Shown in pieces: positions 25,951 through 38,075 of a DNA stretch of 64,000 bases. This DNA comes from Sciurus carolinensis. Taxonomy: Eukaryota > Chordata > Mammalia > Rodentia > Sciuridae. The notes under the pieces are model-generated. The model ran no database searches, was not told the DNA's origin, and saw only the letters and a program-made list of their open reading frames with translations. Within the stretch, counting starts at the first letter, position 1. Each line of letters starts with the position of its first letter. The DNA is taken from positions 62,245,498 through 62,309,497 of the forward strand of contig NC_062223.1 of assembly GCF_902686445.1 (NCBI RefSeq), written 5' to 3'. A program made the translations under genes and the position numbers.

Positions 25951-25954
25951 TTGA

Positions 25955-26125
25955 GAGGGTGGAGGTACTGGGTATTGAACCCAGAGGTGCTCTATTGCTG
26001 AGCTACATCACCATCCCTTGAAACAGGGTCTAGGTTGCCCAGGCTGGCCTTGAATATGTGATCCTCCTGTCTTAATCTCCTAAATCACAGGGGATTATAG
26101 GTAGGTGCCACTGTACTTGGCAACT
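25955..26125 (-). mobile_element. B1-dID SINE, minus strand
   Basis: GGTATTGAACCCAGAGGTGC and CATCACCATCCC (dID), then GGGTCTAGGTTGCCCAGGCT, GATCCTCCTGTCTTAATCTC and TAGGTAGGTGCCACTGTACT (B1). Confidence 0.8.
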
Positions 26126-26348
26126 TTTTCCTACTGACTATTTTGTAAACTGTAGTATAGACTGGGAAACATCTTTTGGAGTCAGTTCTGTGAGAAAATC
26201 AGTGATCTGTACAGCAAGGAAGAAAACAATGAACAAAACAATGAAAGTGCTACACTAACTACAAATCTACACACTGCTTTTATTCACAGAAAAGAGCCAG
26301 TGATTAAAACATACGTGCTGGACAATGATTCAACGTTGAAGAAACAGC

Positions 26349-26480
26349 ATAAATGTGGACTGGTGATAGGTCAGTGGTAGAGTACCTTCTAGTAGGTGCA
26401 AGGTCCTGGGTTTGATCCCAAGCACTGTGTGGGGAGCGGGGGGAGGAAGGAAGGAAGGAAGGAAGGAAGGAAGGAAGGAA
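26349..26480 (+). mobile_element. ID SINE with (GGAA)n tail
   Basis: GGACTGGTGATAGGTCAGTG, AGAGTACCTTC, GTCCTGGGTTTGATCCCAAG and CACTG, followed by a G-run and about nine GGAA units (26443-26480) where the A-rich tail would be. The microsatellite probably grew from the SINE tail. Confidence 0.85.
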
Positions 26481-26499
26481 ATATAAATGCACTCAGTTT

Positions 26500-28145
26500 T
26501 TGGTCACATAGTAGACATCTTTTTGGTGTGTTGTGGAAAAGGGGAGCAAATATAGAAAATATTTGACTGCTAATATAAATGAAAAATACAAAAGTATTTT
26601 TTCAATAAAATGAAAAAAAAAACCCCACTTCTATTTTTCAAACTGCAAATATTGTAAGACTCAACAACTTAAGACACAGTCTGAAAGTAGTCTTCAGTGA
26701 GAAATCCCTTTACAATTCCAGGGTCCATATGTAATCTGAGTAAACAGAACAACAGCTAATAAACTCTTGCTGCCTTTCCTCATAAGTTACAATTTTGGTA
26801 GGATTTTCCTAATCTAAGAGAAATATAGAAGAAAATATGATCAGATATAGTAATGAACCTACAACATACAATCTATTTATTCATTGAGCTGACAGATACC
26901 TTTAAGATTGCAAACAATACACCATGATAAAAAATATCATAATTGTTAGGTTTCTTTTAATTATAATATATCATTTTTATACATACACATAAAATCGGTG
27001 GGTGGCTACCTTACATACTGAGTACATTTTTTTTAAATATTGGTCTAAACATTCATTCTTCCTATACAATAATATGTAGATTTTTAAAAATCTTACTTCC
27101 AAGTAGATAATAAATGCTGTAGACATTGTTTCCAAGTCAGCAAAATTTTAGGCATCTAACTTCAACCCCAATGCTAAAATAGATTCTATGAATGACTCAA
27201 ATACAAGAATAAATAAAGATAAATTTTAAATCACAGAAAGAACTAAGGAAGTTAGAGTGACTATGGTATGTTTTCAAAATACAGTTCTATTATATAATAA
27301 GACATTTAATGAAAGTATGAAATCTTAACCTGCTCTTCTTAGGAACTTTCATTATAATTTGTTTCCTTTTAAACTCCATTATAATACACGATTAGAAATT
27401 ATTTTCACATACTGTGATTATCTATTTAAAACTAATTTTAAGAATAGTACTGTTTTCTCTAAGATATGAGGTGCATACTATTTTTAAGAATTGTTAGTTG
27501 ATTTGATAAAGCTGTACCCAAGACTGTGCATTTATTTAAATTCATCTTCTCTTTGTGGTTAAAAAGCTGAATCCTGATAAAAGTTTCTGTTTGAATATGT
27601 TTATAAGTCTAACATACTTTACAGAGCTCTACAAAACCACCAAAACCACAGTGAATCATCAGCAGTACAACCAGGAGATATTATCAGGTTCAATTACGTC
27701 AATGAGGTTTTAGTTCATTGTTCCCCATGTAGCCAAAAAGAAAAACATATATGTGCCCTCAAATCAAACTTACAGAACTGTTATATTTATGTGCAATTTA
27801 AGAGATACTTAGTACTGAATTAACTGTTATAACATCCTGTACTCTCCTATTTTTTAATAACATTTTACTTGAGTTTCATGTACAAACCTATGCTAATAAA
27901 ATTGAATTTCTGCACTTGCAACTTTTTCCATTTCTATGCCAACTTAGGCCCAATGAAGATAACCATTTATTTCTTTGTGCTTCTTGAACAGAAAGCAAAA
28001 CATAAAAGGACAGCAAAAAGTTAAATTAACCATAGTCAGTTTAGACTAAAGTGCAAAGATAGTACCCTTGATCCTAATGAGACCAAAAAGGAACCCCATT
28101 TAGAAAAAATGAGAGCAGAACTAGTAAATACTTGGAAACTAATCT
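26500..28145. other. Intronic stretch without recognised feature
   Basis: AT-rich, with no open frame of note and no repeat I can name. Confidence 0.5.
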
Positions 28146-28149
28146 CTTT

Positions 28150-28375
28150 ACTATTCTTACTAATCAAATAATATGATGATGACCATAATGACTTAGACTG
28201 CATTCTATGTGCCTACTTAATATATAGTCTCCTTTAATCTTCACTAGAATTCTCTGCATTTCTGTAATTCTCAGTCTTATTTCTCTACAGATGATACAAC
28301 AGACTATCAAAAATTATATGACTAGTAAGTGGCAGAAAATTTAAATCTCCATCTGCCTTACTTCTAAACCTTTAA
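28150..28375 (+). mobile_element. MIR SINE relic
   Basis: Ordered MIR landmarks: ATTCTATGTGCCTACTTAAT, TCTCCTTTAATCTTCACTAG, CAGATGATACAACAGAC and TATATGACTAGTAAGTGGCA. Diverged but recognisable. Confidence 0.65.
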
Positions 28376-28429
28376 GGATTATTAACCATAAGTTACACCA
28401 ATCTGTGTTTATCATTTATTAACACCACC

Positions 28430-29010
28430 ATAAGTTAGCAGTGTAACAGAGAGCTTGACAGGGTATGTGAAAATTACAGGAATTTTGCAATTAGCCCCTT
28501 ATTATATGTAGAAGTTGAGGCCTAGTGATTGTTCTAATACTTTACACTTGCCTCCCAGATCTAGTTTTTGCTCTTCTCTGGACCCTGGGGAAGCTTAACC
28601 CTATGTATTCTGCATCATCTGAGCAAACTCCCAGCTTGTTTTTTCTTAGGTTTGGCCAATCTGAGTCAAGAGCTGGAAACTGGAGTTTGGAGAAGAAAGA
28701 AATCAAGGCTACTCCAATTCTCTGCTGCCTCCCTGGCTGGGCACCGCTCTCTCTAGCAACAACTGTCCACCTCCCCCCGTGACTACAGCTCTTACCAGGC
28801 GGTCCTTCCTTCAAACTTCAGCAAAACATCATTTCTACCCTTGTTCCTTCAGCCCCAGGTGAGGTTAACAGCTTTCCATAGTGATCTAACCTCTTGTCTA
28901 TTCTCTTGACCCTGGTCATTCTCTCAAAGGAGACTCTTCATTACAATATTCTTATTTGAACCATCTCTGAGTGAATTCTACTTCTTACAGAGCCCCTAAA
29001 TAATACAGAG
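28430..29010 (+). mobile_element. Ancient repeat, class uncertain (LTR- or DNA-type)
   Basis: A GC-richer block with repeat-like sentences: CTTGCCTCCCAGATCTAG, GCTGGAAACTGGAG, GTTCCTTCAGCCCCAGGTG, TGAATTCTACTTCTTACAGA and the terminal CCTAAATAATACAG. The overall text recalls an old mammalian interspersed repeat I cannot name. Overlapping short frames on both strands are compositional. Confidence 0.35.
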
Positions 29011-29110
29011 ATTTGTTAACTAAACTCTTCCACATGTCAACTAACAAATGGCAGAGCTAGAATTCAAACTCTCCCTCCAATTTCATTCCCTTTCACTGCA
29101 CTAGAAGGGT
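29011..29110 (+). mobile_element. MIR 3' fragment
   Basis: CAAATGGCAGAGCTAGAATT and CAAACTCTCCCTCCAATTTC follow the MIR 'gcagagctgggattcgaac' segment. Confidence 0.45.
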
Positions 29111-29955
29111 AATGATTTACACTGTTCATAAGACCTTTCTTTTCATAAATAAAAAGTTTCTACCAACACCTTGTTTTTACTTATCAGGTCATCAAATTAC
29201 TCTCTGTTATCTATATTGATATACCCTGCATTTCGTTCTGTTACTGCAGATGAACTGTGTGAGGTCTAGTCTACAATCATTCTTTCCATAAATGCAGTAG
29301 TTTCAACTCTACTGGTTATATGATCACCAGCAATTCTGTTACTGGGTGGAACCATTACTACACAGAGGCAAGAGACTAGGCTCCAACATTTCTTGTACTC
29401 TACAAACAGCTGGAGTCTAACTGGCAGAAAAACAGACTTTATTTAAAGTCAGTCTGAAGGAAGATAGAATAACTTCGATTTCTAATTTTTATCTTCGGAG
29501 GCTGTGAAACAAGGAAAGCTTCTGGAAGAACACTTTTTAAAAGAGAAGAGGCAGCAAACTTGGGACAAAAGGCAGGAAATATACAGAAGCAGAGTTAGTC
29601 TTGCTAGACAGGCCAGGCAGGGAGCATTTCCATTCTCTCTCAGCCTTTTTTTGCTCTCCCTGGGAGACTGGAGGAGGTGGGACAGCCCTTCAGTCTTTAC
29701 TCTCGGTAGGAGGAAATACAGAATGCAGAAAAACAGTTCTCAGGAAATTGTCCTTAATTTCAGTTTGTTTCACTCTATTAAATTATCCCAATCCAATTAT
29801 AAAAATGCTCTCACACATATACCTTATCATGATTGTGCTTCCACAAGACCACTATTCCATTTTTCTGATCCTCTTTACAGCAAAATTCCTCACAAGAGTT
29901 CCATATATTGGTTGTTTCCAATTCCTCTTTCCTTGTTCTTTCTTAAGCTGCCTCT
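29111..29955. other. Unclassified intronic stretch with a 164-codon open frame
   Basis: The frame at 29504-29998 has no recognisable domain, and its last part runs into the L2 relic, which argues against a gene. A (TTTATTT)-type poly(A)-like end is not obvious. Confidence 0.4.
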
Positions 29956-30860
29956 AATCAGACTTTTGGCCCTATTATCATCAAATCCGTCTTGTTAAGG
30001 TCTCTAATGTTATTAAGCCAACAGTCAATTCTCACTATTCCTATTTTTTGATCTATTATCATCTGACACAATTGAACACTCTTCCCCCACTGAAACCACT
30101 TTTCTCACCTGGCTTCCAGAATATCCCACTCTAAGATATCTAACTTACTTCAGGCTCCCTCTGGTCTTGCTTGGCATTTTGATGCCTTAACATTGTTGTG
30201 TCCAGAGCTCTAACCTTAGACCTTTTCTCTTTTCTTTCTTGCCAAGCTAAAGAAATACTTTTAGGAAACTAATGACTAGAAGATTCATTTATCCTCTCCT
30301 CTGGGCTAAAGAATCATATATCCAATTGCCTACTTAACAACTCCACTTGACTAACAGACATCTCAAACTAACATGTTCAAACTCAACCAATTCTCCTCTT
30401 AAACATGTTCTACCCATGGCTGTCCCCCATCTGACTTAATGGCACCCCATTATTACCTCAAAAACATAACTCCCCTCTTTCTCAAATTCACACTTGCAAA
30501 TCCTATTATCTTGACTTTCAAATATGCACAGAGTATCAACAGTTTTCATGTCTCCACTACTCTGATCCTTTCTTGCCTTTATTATCATCATAGTCTCCTA
30601 AATATCTCCTTGCTCCCCCACTTGCCCAAGCATAATCTGATCCCAACACAGCAAAATTATCCTCTTAAAGTTTAAGAAAAATTATGTCACTTTTCTGCTC
30701 TACACTACCGAATGACTTCCCAGTTCAACCTGAGTAAAAGGCTAAGATTTTAACCATGGTCAAAAGACCTTCTACTCTCTCCCCCAGCTACACTCTTTTC
30801 TTTGCTATTCCTTGAACACACCACTCACATTCAATAAAGATTCATCAGCCAATCCTTCTT
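29956..30860 (+). mobile_element. L2 LINE relic (RT C-terminus and 3' end)
   Basis: Diverged but collinear with L2: CATCTGACACAATTGAACAC, CTAACCTTAGACCTTTTCTC, CTAACAGACATCTCAAAC, CATGTTCAAACTCAACCAAT, TGACTTAATGGCACCCCATT, GCATAATCTGATCCCA and TGTCACTTTTCTGCTCTACA. No intact frame. Ancient, pre-rodent. Confidence 0.75.
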
Positions 30861-30887
30861 TTTCCTTTTAAATTCAAAAGAAAAGCT

Positions 30888-31050
30888 ACTGAGACAGGAG
30901 GACTATAAATTCCAGATCAGACTCAGCAATTTAGGGAGACCCTCAGCAACTCAGTGAGACACTGTCTCAAAAAATACATAGGATGGAGATGTGGCCTGGT
31001 AGTAAGCATCCCTGGGTTCAATCCCGAGTACCTGCTACCCAAAAAATAAA
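30888..31050 (+). mobile_element. B1-dID SINE, 5'-truncated
   Basis: CTACTGAGACAGGAGGAC, CTCAGCAACTCAGTGAGACA, CTGTCTCAAAAAATA, then GGATGGAGATGTGGCCTGG and CCTGGGTTCAATCCCGAGTA. Confidence 0.82.
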
Positions 31051-31181
31051 AAATAAACAGGACATAACAACAAACACTATTAACTGGCGTGATTTCCTAA
31101 GTTTTACTGATTAATTCAGATTTTATAAAGTTGCACTTGAACTATATATAACATTTTTTTCTGTCAAAAGTACAAAATCAG

Positions 31182-31392
31182 CAGGGCATGGTAGCACATG
31201 CCTGTAATTCCAGCAACTCAGGCAGGAGGCCTGAGGCAGGAGGATGGCACATTCAAGACCAGCCTCAGCAACTCAGTTAGGGCCTAAGCAACTTAGTGAG
31301 ACCCTGTCCCAACACAGAAAATAAAGGGGCTGGAGATGTGGCTCAGTGGTTGAGCACCCCTGGGTTCAATCCCTGGTATCATTAAAAAAAAA
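31182..31392 (+). mobile_element. B1-dID SINE with perfect 16-bp TSD
   Basis: Full dimer: GGGCATGGTAGCACATGCC, GAGGCCTGAGGCAGGAGGA, GTGAGACCCTGTCCC, GGGGCTGGAGATGTGGCTCA and CCTGGGTTCAATCCCTGGTA, then an A-tail. Perfect TSDs, AAAAGTACAAAATCAG, lie at 31166-31181 and 31393-31408. A recent insertion, and a good type copy for the family in this window. Confidence 0.95.
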
Positions 31393-31408
31393 AAAAGTAC
31401 AAAATCAG

Positions 31409-31510
31409 AAACAAAGAGGCACTAGTTTCAATCCTCAGCATCACATAAAAATAAATAAATAAAATAAAGGTATTGTGTCCATCTGCAACTAAAAAAATAT
31501 TTTTAAAAAA
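31409..31510 (+). mobile_element. ID SINE 3' half
   Basis: GTTTCAATCCTCAGCATCAC (B-box region), AAATAAATAAAATAAAGGTA, TTGTGTCCATCTGCAACT, then A-rich. The same tail type occurs on the ID at 62228. It abuts the right TSD of the preceding SINE. Confidence 0.75.
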
Positions 31511-32815
31511 ATTAAAAAAGAAAAAAGAAACAAAGATATTTAGAAGAACAGGGAATAAACATGGGTTAAATGAGTACAATATGAAAGTATTGAAGTCATT
31601 GTTTGAAATATGTATAGCTTTAAACTACACAAGTACCAATTACTTAGATCTATATTCTACTGATGAACTAATAAGTATTTTAAAATAATGCATATTAGAT
31701 CTTAGTAGAATATTTTATTTATTTATTTTTTGGACATTCTAAATTGAGTAAACACCTACTATTTTTAAGTCTGAAAGTGTTCAAAATCATTATAAAGCTA
31801 TAATAGAACGCCCACATACCATGGAATAATTATTGTATGCGAAGAGAAACACAGAGAACCATTGTCTAGGAATAATATGAAATAGCCTGTATTTCACCAG
31901 TATTCTTAACCTCTTATTTTTTCTAGTAGTTCTACCTACTGACTTAACTATTCTAGAGCTCCTGTGTCTCTCTGGATATACTTCTTGGTCCAGGTCTCAA
32001 ATGGTTTCTCTAATCCAAGGATAAGCAAACTTTTATCTCCACCCCTGACATAGTTTATACATTCCACCAGAGATATATTTTCTGGGGAAAACATGCCAAT
32101 AGTAACAAAAGAAATTGAGGTTTGTAAACCTTTAAAGAACACAATTTCTTCTTTCTCCTATTTGAATAAATGTCTTCATTTTAAGTTATAATAAAAATTT
32201 CAATATAATTTCAGCAAGCAAGAGATTAGATTAAGAGTAGGTAGTATTTAAAAGACTTTAGTAGAACACCTGAACAATTGAAGATTACAAGAGAAATATC
32301 CAAAGAGATATCTAGAATTCCAAGCATGGTTTATTAAAAAAAAATAAAAGATTAAAAGGAGGAGGGGAACATTCTTCGCTTCAATAACAGGAATATGCTA
32401 TAAACTTGGTTCTAACTCTGAAAAGAAAACCTTAAAAGGAGATCACAAGCCAAGGTCCTTCAGAGAGGGCAGGTCGTTTTATAACCAATTCTAGAAATAC
32501 CCCCATTTATATATACAATAATCCAGGCAGTCTGATATGTAACAGTATAGAACACTATCTCCTACCCAGTTATAAACCAAACAAAAGGCCACATTGCTTT
32601 TCTCCCCTGTCAGTTCTATATGGTTTGCACAACTAAAATATCTACAACTAGCACTGATAATCAAGTAAACTACCTGGTCCCAGAGAGGGATACTTGCTGC
32701 TTAACAGTGCAAATACAACAAAATTTCTTTTCTGATTTCCTTTATAATATCCTTAAGATTAAGAATGATGAGCCAACCAAAGATACCAGAGACTTACTGG
32801 TAAAATAGTCACATA
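31511..32815. other. Intronic stretch without recognised feature
   Basis: AT-rich unique-looking sequence. ATCCAAGGATAAGCAAACTT near 32012 could be a tiny hAT-type fragment. Confidence 0.45.
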
Positions 32816-32819
32816 TGTC

Positions 32820-33330
32820 CATTAAGAAAAATCTTCAACAGATGAATAGATAAAGAAAATGTGGGGTGTATATATATATATGTATATATGTCATATATCA
32901 TATATGTGATATATATGTGTGTGTGATGGATTATTACTCAGCCTTAAAGAAGAATAAAATTATGGCATTTGCTGGTAAATGAATGGGGCTGGAGAATATC
33001 ACACTAAGTGAAATAGGCCAATCCCAAAAAAACAAAAGCTGAATGTTTTCTCTGATATGTGTATGCTAATTCACAATAAGTGGGGGGTAGGGAAGAATAG
33101 AGTTACTTTAGATTAGGTAGAGGGGAGTGAAAGGAGGGGAAGGGACATGGGGGTAGGAAGGATAGTAGAATAAATGAGACATTATTACTCTGTGTACATA
33201 TATAACTATAAGACTGGTGGGATTCTACATCATACATAACCAGAAGAATCAGAAATTATACTTCATTATATATGATGCATCAAAGTACATTCTACTGTCA
33301 TGTATAACTAATTAAAACAATTTTTTTAAT
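32820..33330 (+). mobile_element. L1 3' end, older rodent/sciurid subfamily
   Basis: The ORF2 end is recognisable (GGATTATTACTCAGCCTTAA, ATTATGGCATTTGCTGGTAA, GGAGAATATCACACTAAGTG). It is followed by a G-rich 3'UTR (GTGGGGGGTAGGGAAG, GGAGGGGAAGGGACATGGGG) and ends ATGTATAACTAATTAAAAC. This 3'UTR lacks TTAGGG arrays, unlike the L1s at 18.4 and 43.6 kb, so it is a different subfamily. An (AT)n/(GT)n stretch lies at about 32866-32930. Confidence 0.8.
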
Positions 33331-33914
33331 TTAAAATAACAACACATGCACATATTCTTTCCTGATAGTTCCTTTCTTTTGGAATTCTGCCCCTTTTTTG
33401 ATATCTATGCCTCTCTAATGCGTTCAGAAAAAGTGACCTTTGATTTCCCAAATAACATGATGAAGAGTTCCAGTGCTATTTCACCATGGAAGGAGATGAT
33501 ATTTCATCATTAATCTATAATCTCTGCCCCAAGAGCAGTGCTTAAGAAGGCTAGCCTTCTGTGAAAAAGCTTAGAACTTCCCTATAAGGGTTCAACCAGA
33601 GGCTGATACCTTTCTACAGTCTGCCCACTTGACCTCATCCTGGATCATTTTAACTATCAACGCTAGTTACAGGACCAAGACCAAAATAGCTACTGAAGTT
33701 TCCCATTTTTTGACAAGGGTAGAAAATACTGTAGGCAATATCTAAATACTGTTAGGAGCATATATTTGAAAGAGAATAAATGGTAAGTATACCTCCTAAT
33801 CAGTCTCTATCTTTTCGTGTCCTCAAATTACGTCTCACTACAATGAAACTAAGACTTTGCTCACAGAAAGGCACCCTGAAGTTGGCAAACCACTGGCAAC
33901 AAGAGAGAATGGAA

Positions 33915-34045
33915 TTTGAAGGTTTACTAAGCTGGGCACTCTGTGAGGGCTTTATACATATCAAAACATTCAACCTTCATCATCACCCTGTGAGATCATT
34001 ATTAGTATAGACTTTATTATTATTCAGATCATAATGAAACTTAGT
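33915..34045 (+). mobile_element. MIR SINE relic
   Basis: TGGGCACTCTGTGAGGGCTT, CATTCAACCTTCATCATCAC and CCTGTGAGATCATTATTAGT match MIR order. Confidence 0.6.
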
Positions 34046-34049
34046 TGGA

Positions 34050-35780
34050 TTAACTTGTTGAATGAACAAATGACTCATTTTTAAATTCCTCCCTATCTCT
34101 CCTCCATTTCAATCTAAGTTGATTTACATATTTCTGATTTTTTATCACCACCATTTTTTCACATTTTATCATTTAAACCACCATATTTTTTACATTATAT
34201 CTCTTAAAACTGTCTCCGATTTATCTCATAGCTCTATTCAATTTTCCTCTCATTTTACAAAGAAAACTGAGATCAGAGTAACAAAGTGGTTTTTTCCTTG
34301 TCTTTCTCACCTCTATACCTAATCTCACTGAACTAAAAGTCTGTATATAGACAGAGATTCAAGTACAACAATTGAACTATTTGGTTTTGAGACAAGTCTC
34401 CTGAATAGAAAATAAATATTTCTAATTATAATATCATTTTTACTTTATAACCAAAGTCACATTGGATTATCCCTCAAACTATCCCCCAATGGTGGAAGAA
34501 GGAAAAAAAAATAAAAGTAGTTAGTACAATCTAAACAATAAAAGGCATTTCTCACAAAAAGGAAAATAGCCAAGTTGTATTTATGAATATTTTCACAACA
34601 CTTGATTGAAATTAAACTAACTTTTTGTGAATAAAATTTTAAATATTTAATAGACACATTTACTAGGTTCTCACCTGCCTTTATTTATATTAAATATAGG
34701 CAATATAGGGACTTAAAAAAATTAACATTAAAGCATCAAGATATCAACTGACCATGAAAGAAACTTCAAAATCAATTTATATTAATAAACAAATCTTCCA
34801 TTTAAAACAAAAATTAACCATTTTCTATTTGAGATTTTTATTGGTAAGATAGAAATTCAATTTACCAGCAGTATCTATTTGACATCAGCTGAGTAAATAA
34901 CTTTGTCATTGTACCTGAGCTTAAAATTAAGCAAACAAAAAGTCTAATCCCATAGCAACCTGATTTAAAAATGAAATCTGGGAATCTGTTTTTTTTTTTT
35001 TTTTTTTAATTTCAGATTCCCCAGGGATCATCAGTTATCCTAAACTTATAAAACAAAATATACTGAAAGTTTTGCATTCTACATAAGCAAAGTGGCTTTT
35101 TTCAAAACACATAAAATTCAACACCACATTTGAAGAAAAATGTACAAAATAGGGGACCACTATACATTAATTTCCCACATATGAAAGAGCATCAATTAGT
35201 AAAAATTGAGACTTACTTACCTCTGAATTGACTATTATTATAATGTGGCATGGATCAACAAAAGAAGTTACCAAATCAAAATTAAGCTTCCAGTAACTTC
35301 TAGAGATCCCATCTCAAATGACAGCAACTACTAACTGTTCTGGGTGGAATACTTTCTTTTCCCAGACTGAACTTTCTGGTTGTGCCACTCAAATAAAAAT
35401 TACCATGTTTAGATCCAAATAACATAGAAAAGAAAACCAGATAGTTATATTAAGGTCTGTCAATGATCAATGAATTAGTAGATTTTCTAAAATACTTCTA
35501 TTTTTAACTCAATAGTCTTTTTTCTAAATTATGGTTTCACATTTATTAGTAGGTAAACGCACCCCGATTTAGTGTTTTGTTGAGTTTAAAGTCTAGCACA
35601 GTAATAAACTGTACTTTTTAATCCCAAAAAATTAAAAACTAAACCATCCTGATCTTTTTGTTATGCTGATAATCAGTGAAGACAACTAAATAAACCATTA
35701 CGTTGGTATTCTGTGTGTCAGTATAAGCACTGTTTACTAACTCATCAATTATTAATATAAACCAGACACAAATTATATAC
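34050..35780. other. Intronic stretch without recognised feature
   Basis: AT-rich. A T-run of about 21 lies at 34989-35009. Nothing else is recognisable. Confidence 0.5.
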
Positions 35781-35784
35781 TCTC

Positions 35785-35885
35785 AGAAAGGCAAGGTTTG
35801 ATTTGTTCCTACTATGATCCCAGCATCTAGCACAGTGATTATCTAGCACAGAAAAGCTGCTTGATATATCTCTGCAGAATGACTT
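35785..35885 (+). mobile_element. L2 3'-end fragment
   Basis: TTGTTCCTACTATGATCCCA and GCATCTAGCACAGTGATTAT resemble the L2 tail; short and diverged. Confidence 0.45.
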
Positions 35886-35934
35886 AAACCATACATACCA
35901 CTTGTCCCAATTAATAAACTTGAAAATGTGGTTA

Positions 35935-36130
35935 TGGAGTCTAATGATACTAAAAATAGCTAATATTTATTGAGAGCTTACTATATGCCATTATCTCACT
36001 TAAGGCTTAAAACAATCTTGCATTTGTCCCATTTTTATAGTGAACTACAGCTGAAAGTCTAAGTAACTTGCCCAGGTTCACATAGCAAGTAAACTGCACA
36101 GGCAGAAGTCAAGGTATGGTCTCTCTGACC
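35935..36130 (+). mobile_element. MIR SINE, fairly complete
   Basis: AGCTAATATTTATTGAGAGC, TTACTATATGCCATTATCTC, AAGTAACTTGCCCAGGTTCA and CATAGCAAGTAAACTG are in MIR order, including its conserved core. Confidence 0.8.
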
Positions 36131-36314
36131 AAAAACCACATAATTTTAATAATAATGTTCTGGAATATTCACATTTTTATGCTGAGAATCTCTACTCTAC
36201 CTTTCACCCTATAGAAAGACCACTTTACAAAACTATCAAAATAATTTTCAAATGATAAATCATTGCAATGAATTATTTGCTTTGTTAGCTTCTAGCACTC
36301 GGCCTCCTCCTGAA

Positions 36315-36415
36315 GCTGAGGGTTCTTGTGGTTTCCAGTGCTGGGGATTAAACCCAGGGCCTCACACATGCTAGGCAAGCACTTTACCTGTAGGTACATT
36401 CCCAGCCAAGAAGCT
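36315..36415 (-). mobile_element. ID SINE, minus strand
   Basis: AGTGCTGGGGATTAAACCCA, GGGCCTCACACATGCTAGG and CAAGCACTTTACC form the reverse complement of ID, with a decayed end. Confidence 0.8.
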
Positions 36416-36419
36416 AGGT

Positions 36420-37205
36420 TCATAACCACTTAAAACAACATCAGCTTCTGTTAGAGAATAGAACAATTTTATGCCAGAAGTGCATTGCCATATTTAAAAT
36501 ATCAAGGACTAAACTACTTCTGTTTCAGAAGTCAAGGCAGAAAAAAATGCAACTTCTGAAATTAAATATGCAGAAAAACTAAGAATATACTTTAGAAAAT
36601 ATTAAGCACTATAAAATGCTCATAAAATATTTTATATGTTGATATGCTATTGTCTAAAGAATGTGTCCAGATTACTCAAACTTAGAATGTTATGTACCAT
36701 GTGTTGTTATTGTATAAATAAGGTTGCTCTGTTGCTATATATTCTCCATTTGCCCCTTTAGAGCCAGTCTCCAAACAGCAATTTTCAGTAGGACACTACC
36801 CTTTTTGGACTTGTCAAAAAGTTTTTTGTTTTGTTTTGTTTGTGGGGTCAGCACTGTGCGAAGCACCATCAGAGGATGACAATGCAGGAAGAGAATGAGG
36901 AAAAGTTATTGATGGTTGGTGTTATCAGCACCTTTTTTCCAGTACTACAGGTTGACAGCAGCTATATTCCTCCACTAAAACCCATTTGCATCTTCTTCCA
37001 ATTGTCTTTTCAGACCTCTAGTGATAATAAGAGTTATTTCCTTGAAGTCTTTACACTTAATTAAATTATCCTAATTTACTCTATTTGAGTATGCTATGTT
37101 TCTTGATAGGACACTCTAATACATTCCCTAATTAGCATATAATTTCCCTTCATAATGTAGACAGTTTCTCATATTTCTTTTTTATCATTCTTAGTGATAG
37201 GGAAC
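36420..37205. other. Intronic stretch without recognised feature
   Basis: No gene or clear repeat. A short (TTTTG)n run occurs at about 36822-36842. Confidence 0.45.
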
Positions 37206-37209
37206 ATAG

Positions 37210-37580
37210 CTTTAAGAACCATTTCCAATTAGAACCGGTCAGCATGGAAAAAAGTTATCTATGCTTGTCAAGGAGTAAGAACTTCAAAGTCTGATGTTAG
37301 TTAAAAATCAGGTAGACCTGGGCAGGACTTCCTGGAAACTTCCCTGGGAGTCCTATAAAACTGGAGGGCAGAGGAGGCACACTGTCCCTTTCCTCTCTCA
37401 GAGGATCCACTCTCTTCCTTGAAAGTATCCCCTTTCCTCCTTTTGTACTCCTAATAAACTCATGCCTGTTACTCTGAGCAACATATCTGAAATCTTTCTG
37501 GCCCTAGTACAAAATCAGGGTTTGAAGAATTGTCTCTGTGCTGCCTCAGTTTTGCAGAAGGACCAAGGCCCTGTAACACT
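37210..37580 (+). mobile_element. Probable solo endogenous-retrovirus LTR
   Basis: LTR-like architecture: a TATA-type box TATAAAA at 37354-37360, a polyadenylation signal AATAAA at 37453-37458 followed by a T/G-rich CATGCCTGTTACTCTG stretch, and a CCTGTAACA end near 37578. There is no adjoining gag or pol sequence, hence solo. The borders and family are not certain. It lies antisense to PDE3B. Confidence 0.55.
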
Positions 37581-37699
37581 AGCACCCAGCATAAACATTT
37601 GAATATAAATAAAGTACACTAGAAAAGACACTAGACAGAAAAATTCTATACTCTTAGTTCTATTTTCAGTTCTAATGACAAACTTCCATTAAACCTTGG

Positions 37700-37785
37700 A
37701 TTCTTTTTTCTAATTAGTACATATAATTGTACATAAAGGTGGGATTCATTATTACATATTCATGCATGTAAATCTTGTATTCTTA
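37700..37785 (-). mobile_element. Short L1 3'UTR fragment, minus strand
   Basis: CTAATTAGTACATATAATTG and GGTGGGATTCATTATTACAT resemble the fragment at 20585, the reverse of an L1 tail. Confidence 0.4.
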
Positions 37786-37934
37786 ATTGTAAGATAAGGA
37801 ACTTGGACTTGGTTGGAATAAATGGTCACCTAAAACCTGTTCTAGGAATGACATAGAATTATTTTTTCTCACTTAATAGTTGAAAACCTACCAAAGGAGA
37901 TTTATTTCTTTGTGTTTGATAAGCATGGGCTCAC

Positions 37935-38045
37935 TTAAAAGTAAAGGAATACTGGTTAGCTGAGGATAGCAAATTTTTTACATAAAAAGCCAGATAGTAA
38001 ATATCCTAGGTTTTAAAGGTCAAGAAGCAAAAACAAGAAGCTCTT
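37935..38045 (+). mobile_element. hAT-type relic interrupted by the L1 at 38051
   Basis: GATAGCAAATTTTTTACATA, AGCCAGATAGTAAATATCC and TAGGTTTTAAAGGTC match the start of the element also seen at 5270. It stops where the L1 begins. Confidence 0.5.
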
Positions 38046-38050
38046 TCCAC

Positions 38051-38075
38051 GGGGTGATCCAAGATGGCGGACTAG
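38051..38075 (+). promoter_or_regulatory. L1 5' end with YY1-type motif
   Basis: CCAAGATGGCGG at 38059-38070 is the YY1-binding type of motif that positions transcription start in human L1. It lies within 20 bases of the element's first base. Function here is inferred from that analogy. Confidence 0.7.

Noticed and set aside
29504..29998. 164-codon open frame as a novel gene
   Set aside because: No domain or splice support, and its C-terminal part is L2-derived sequence.
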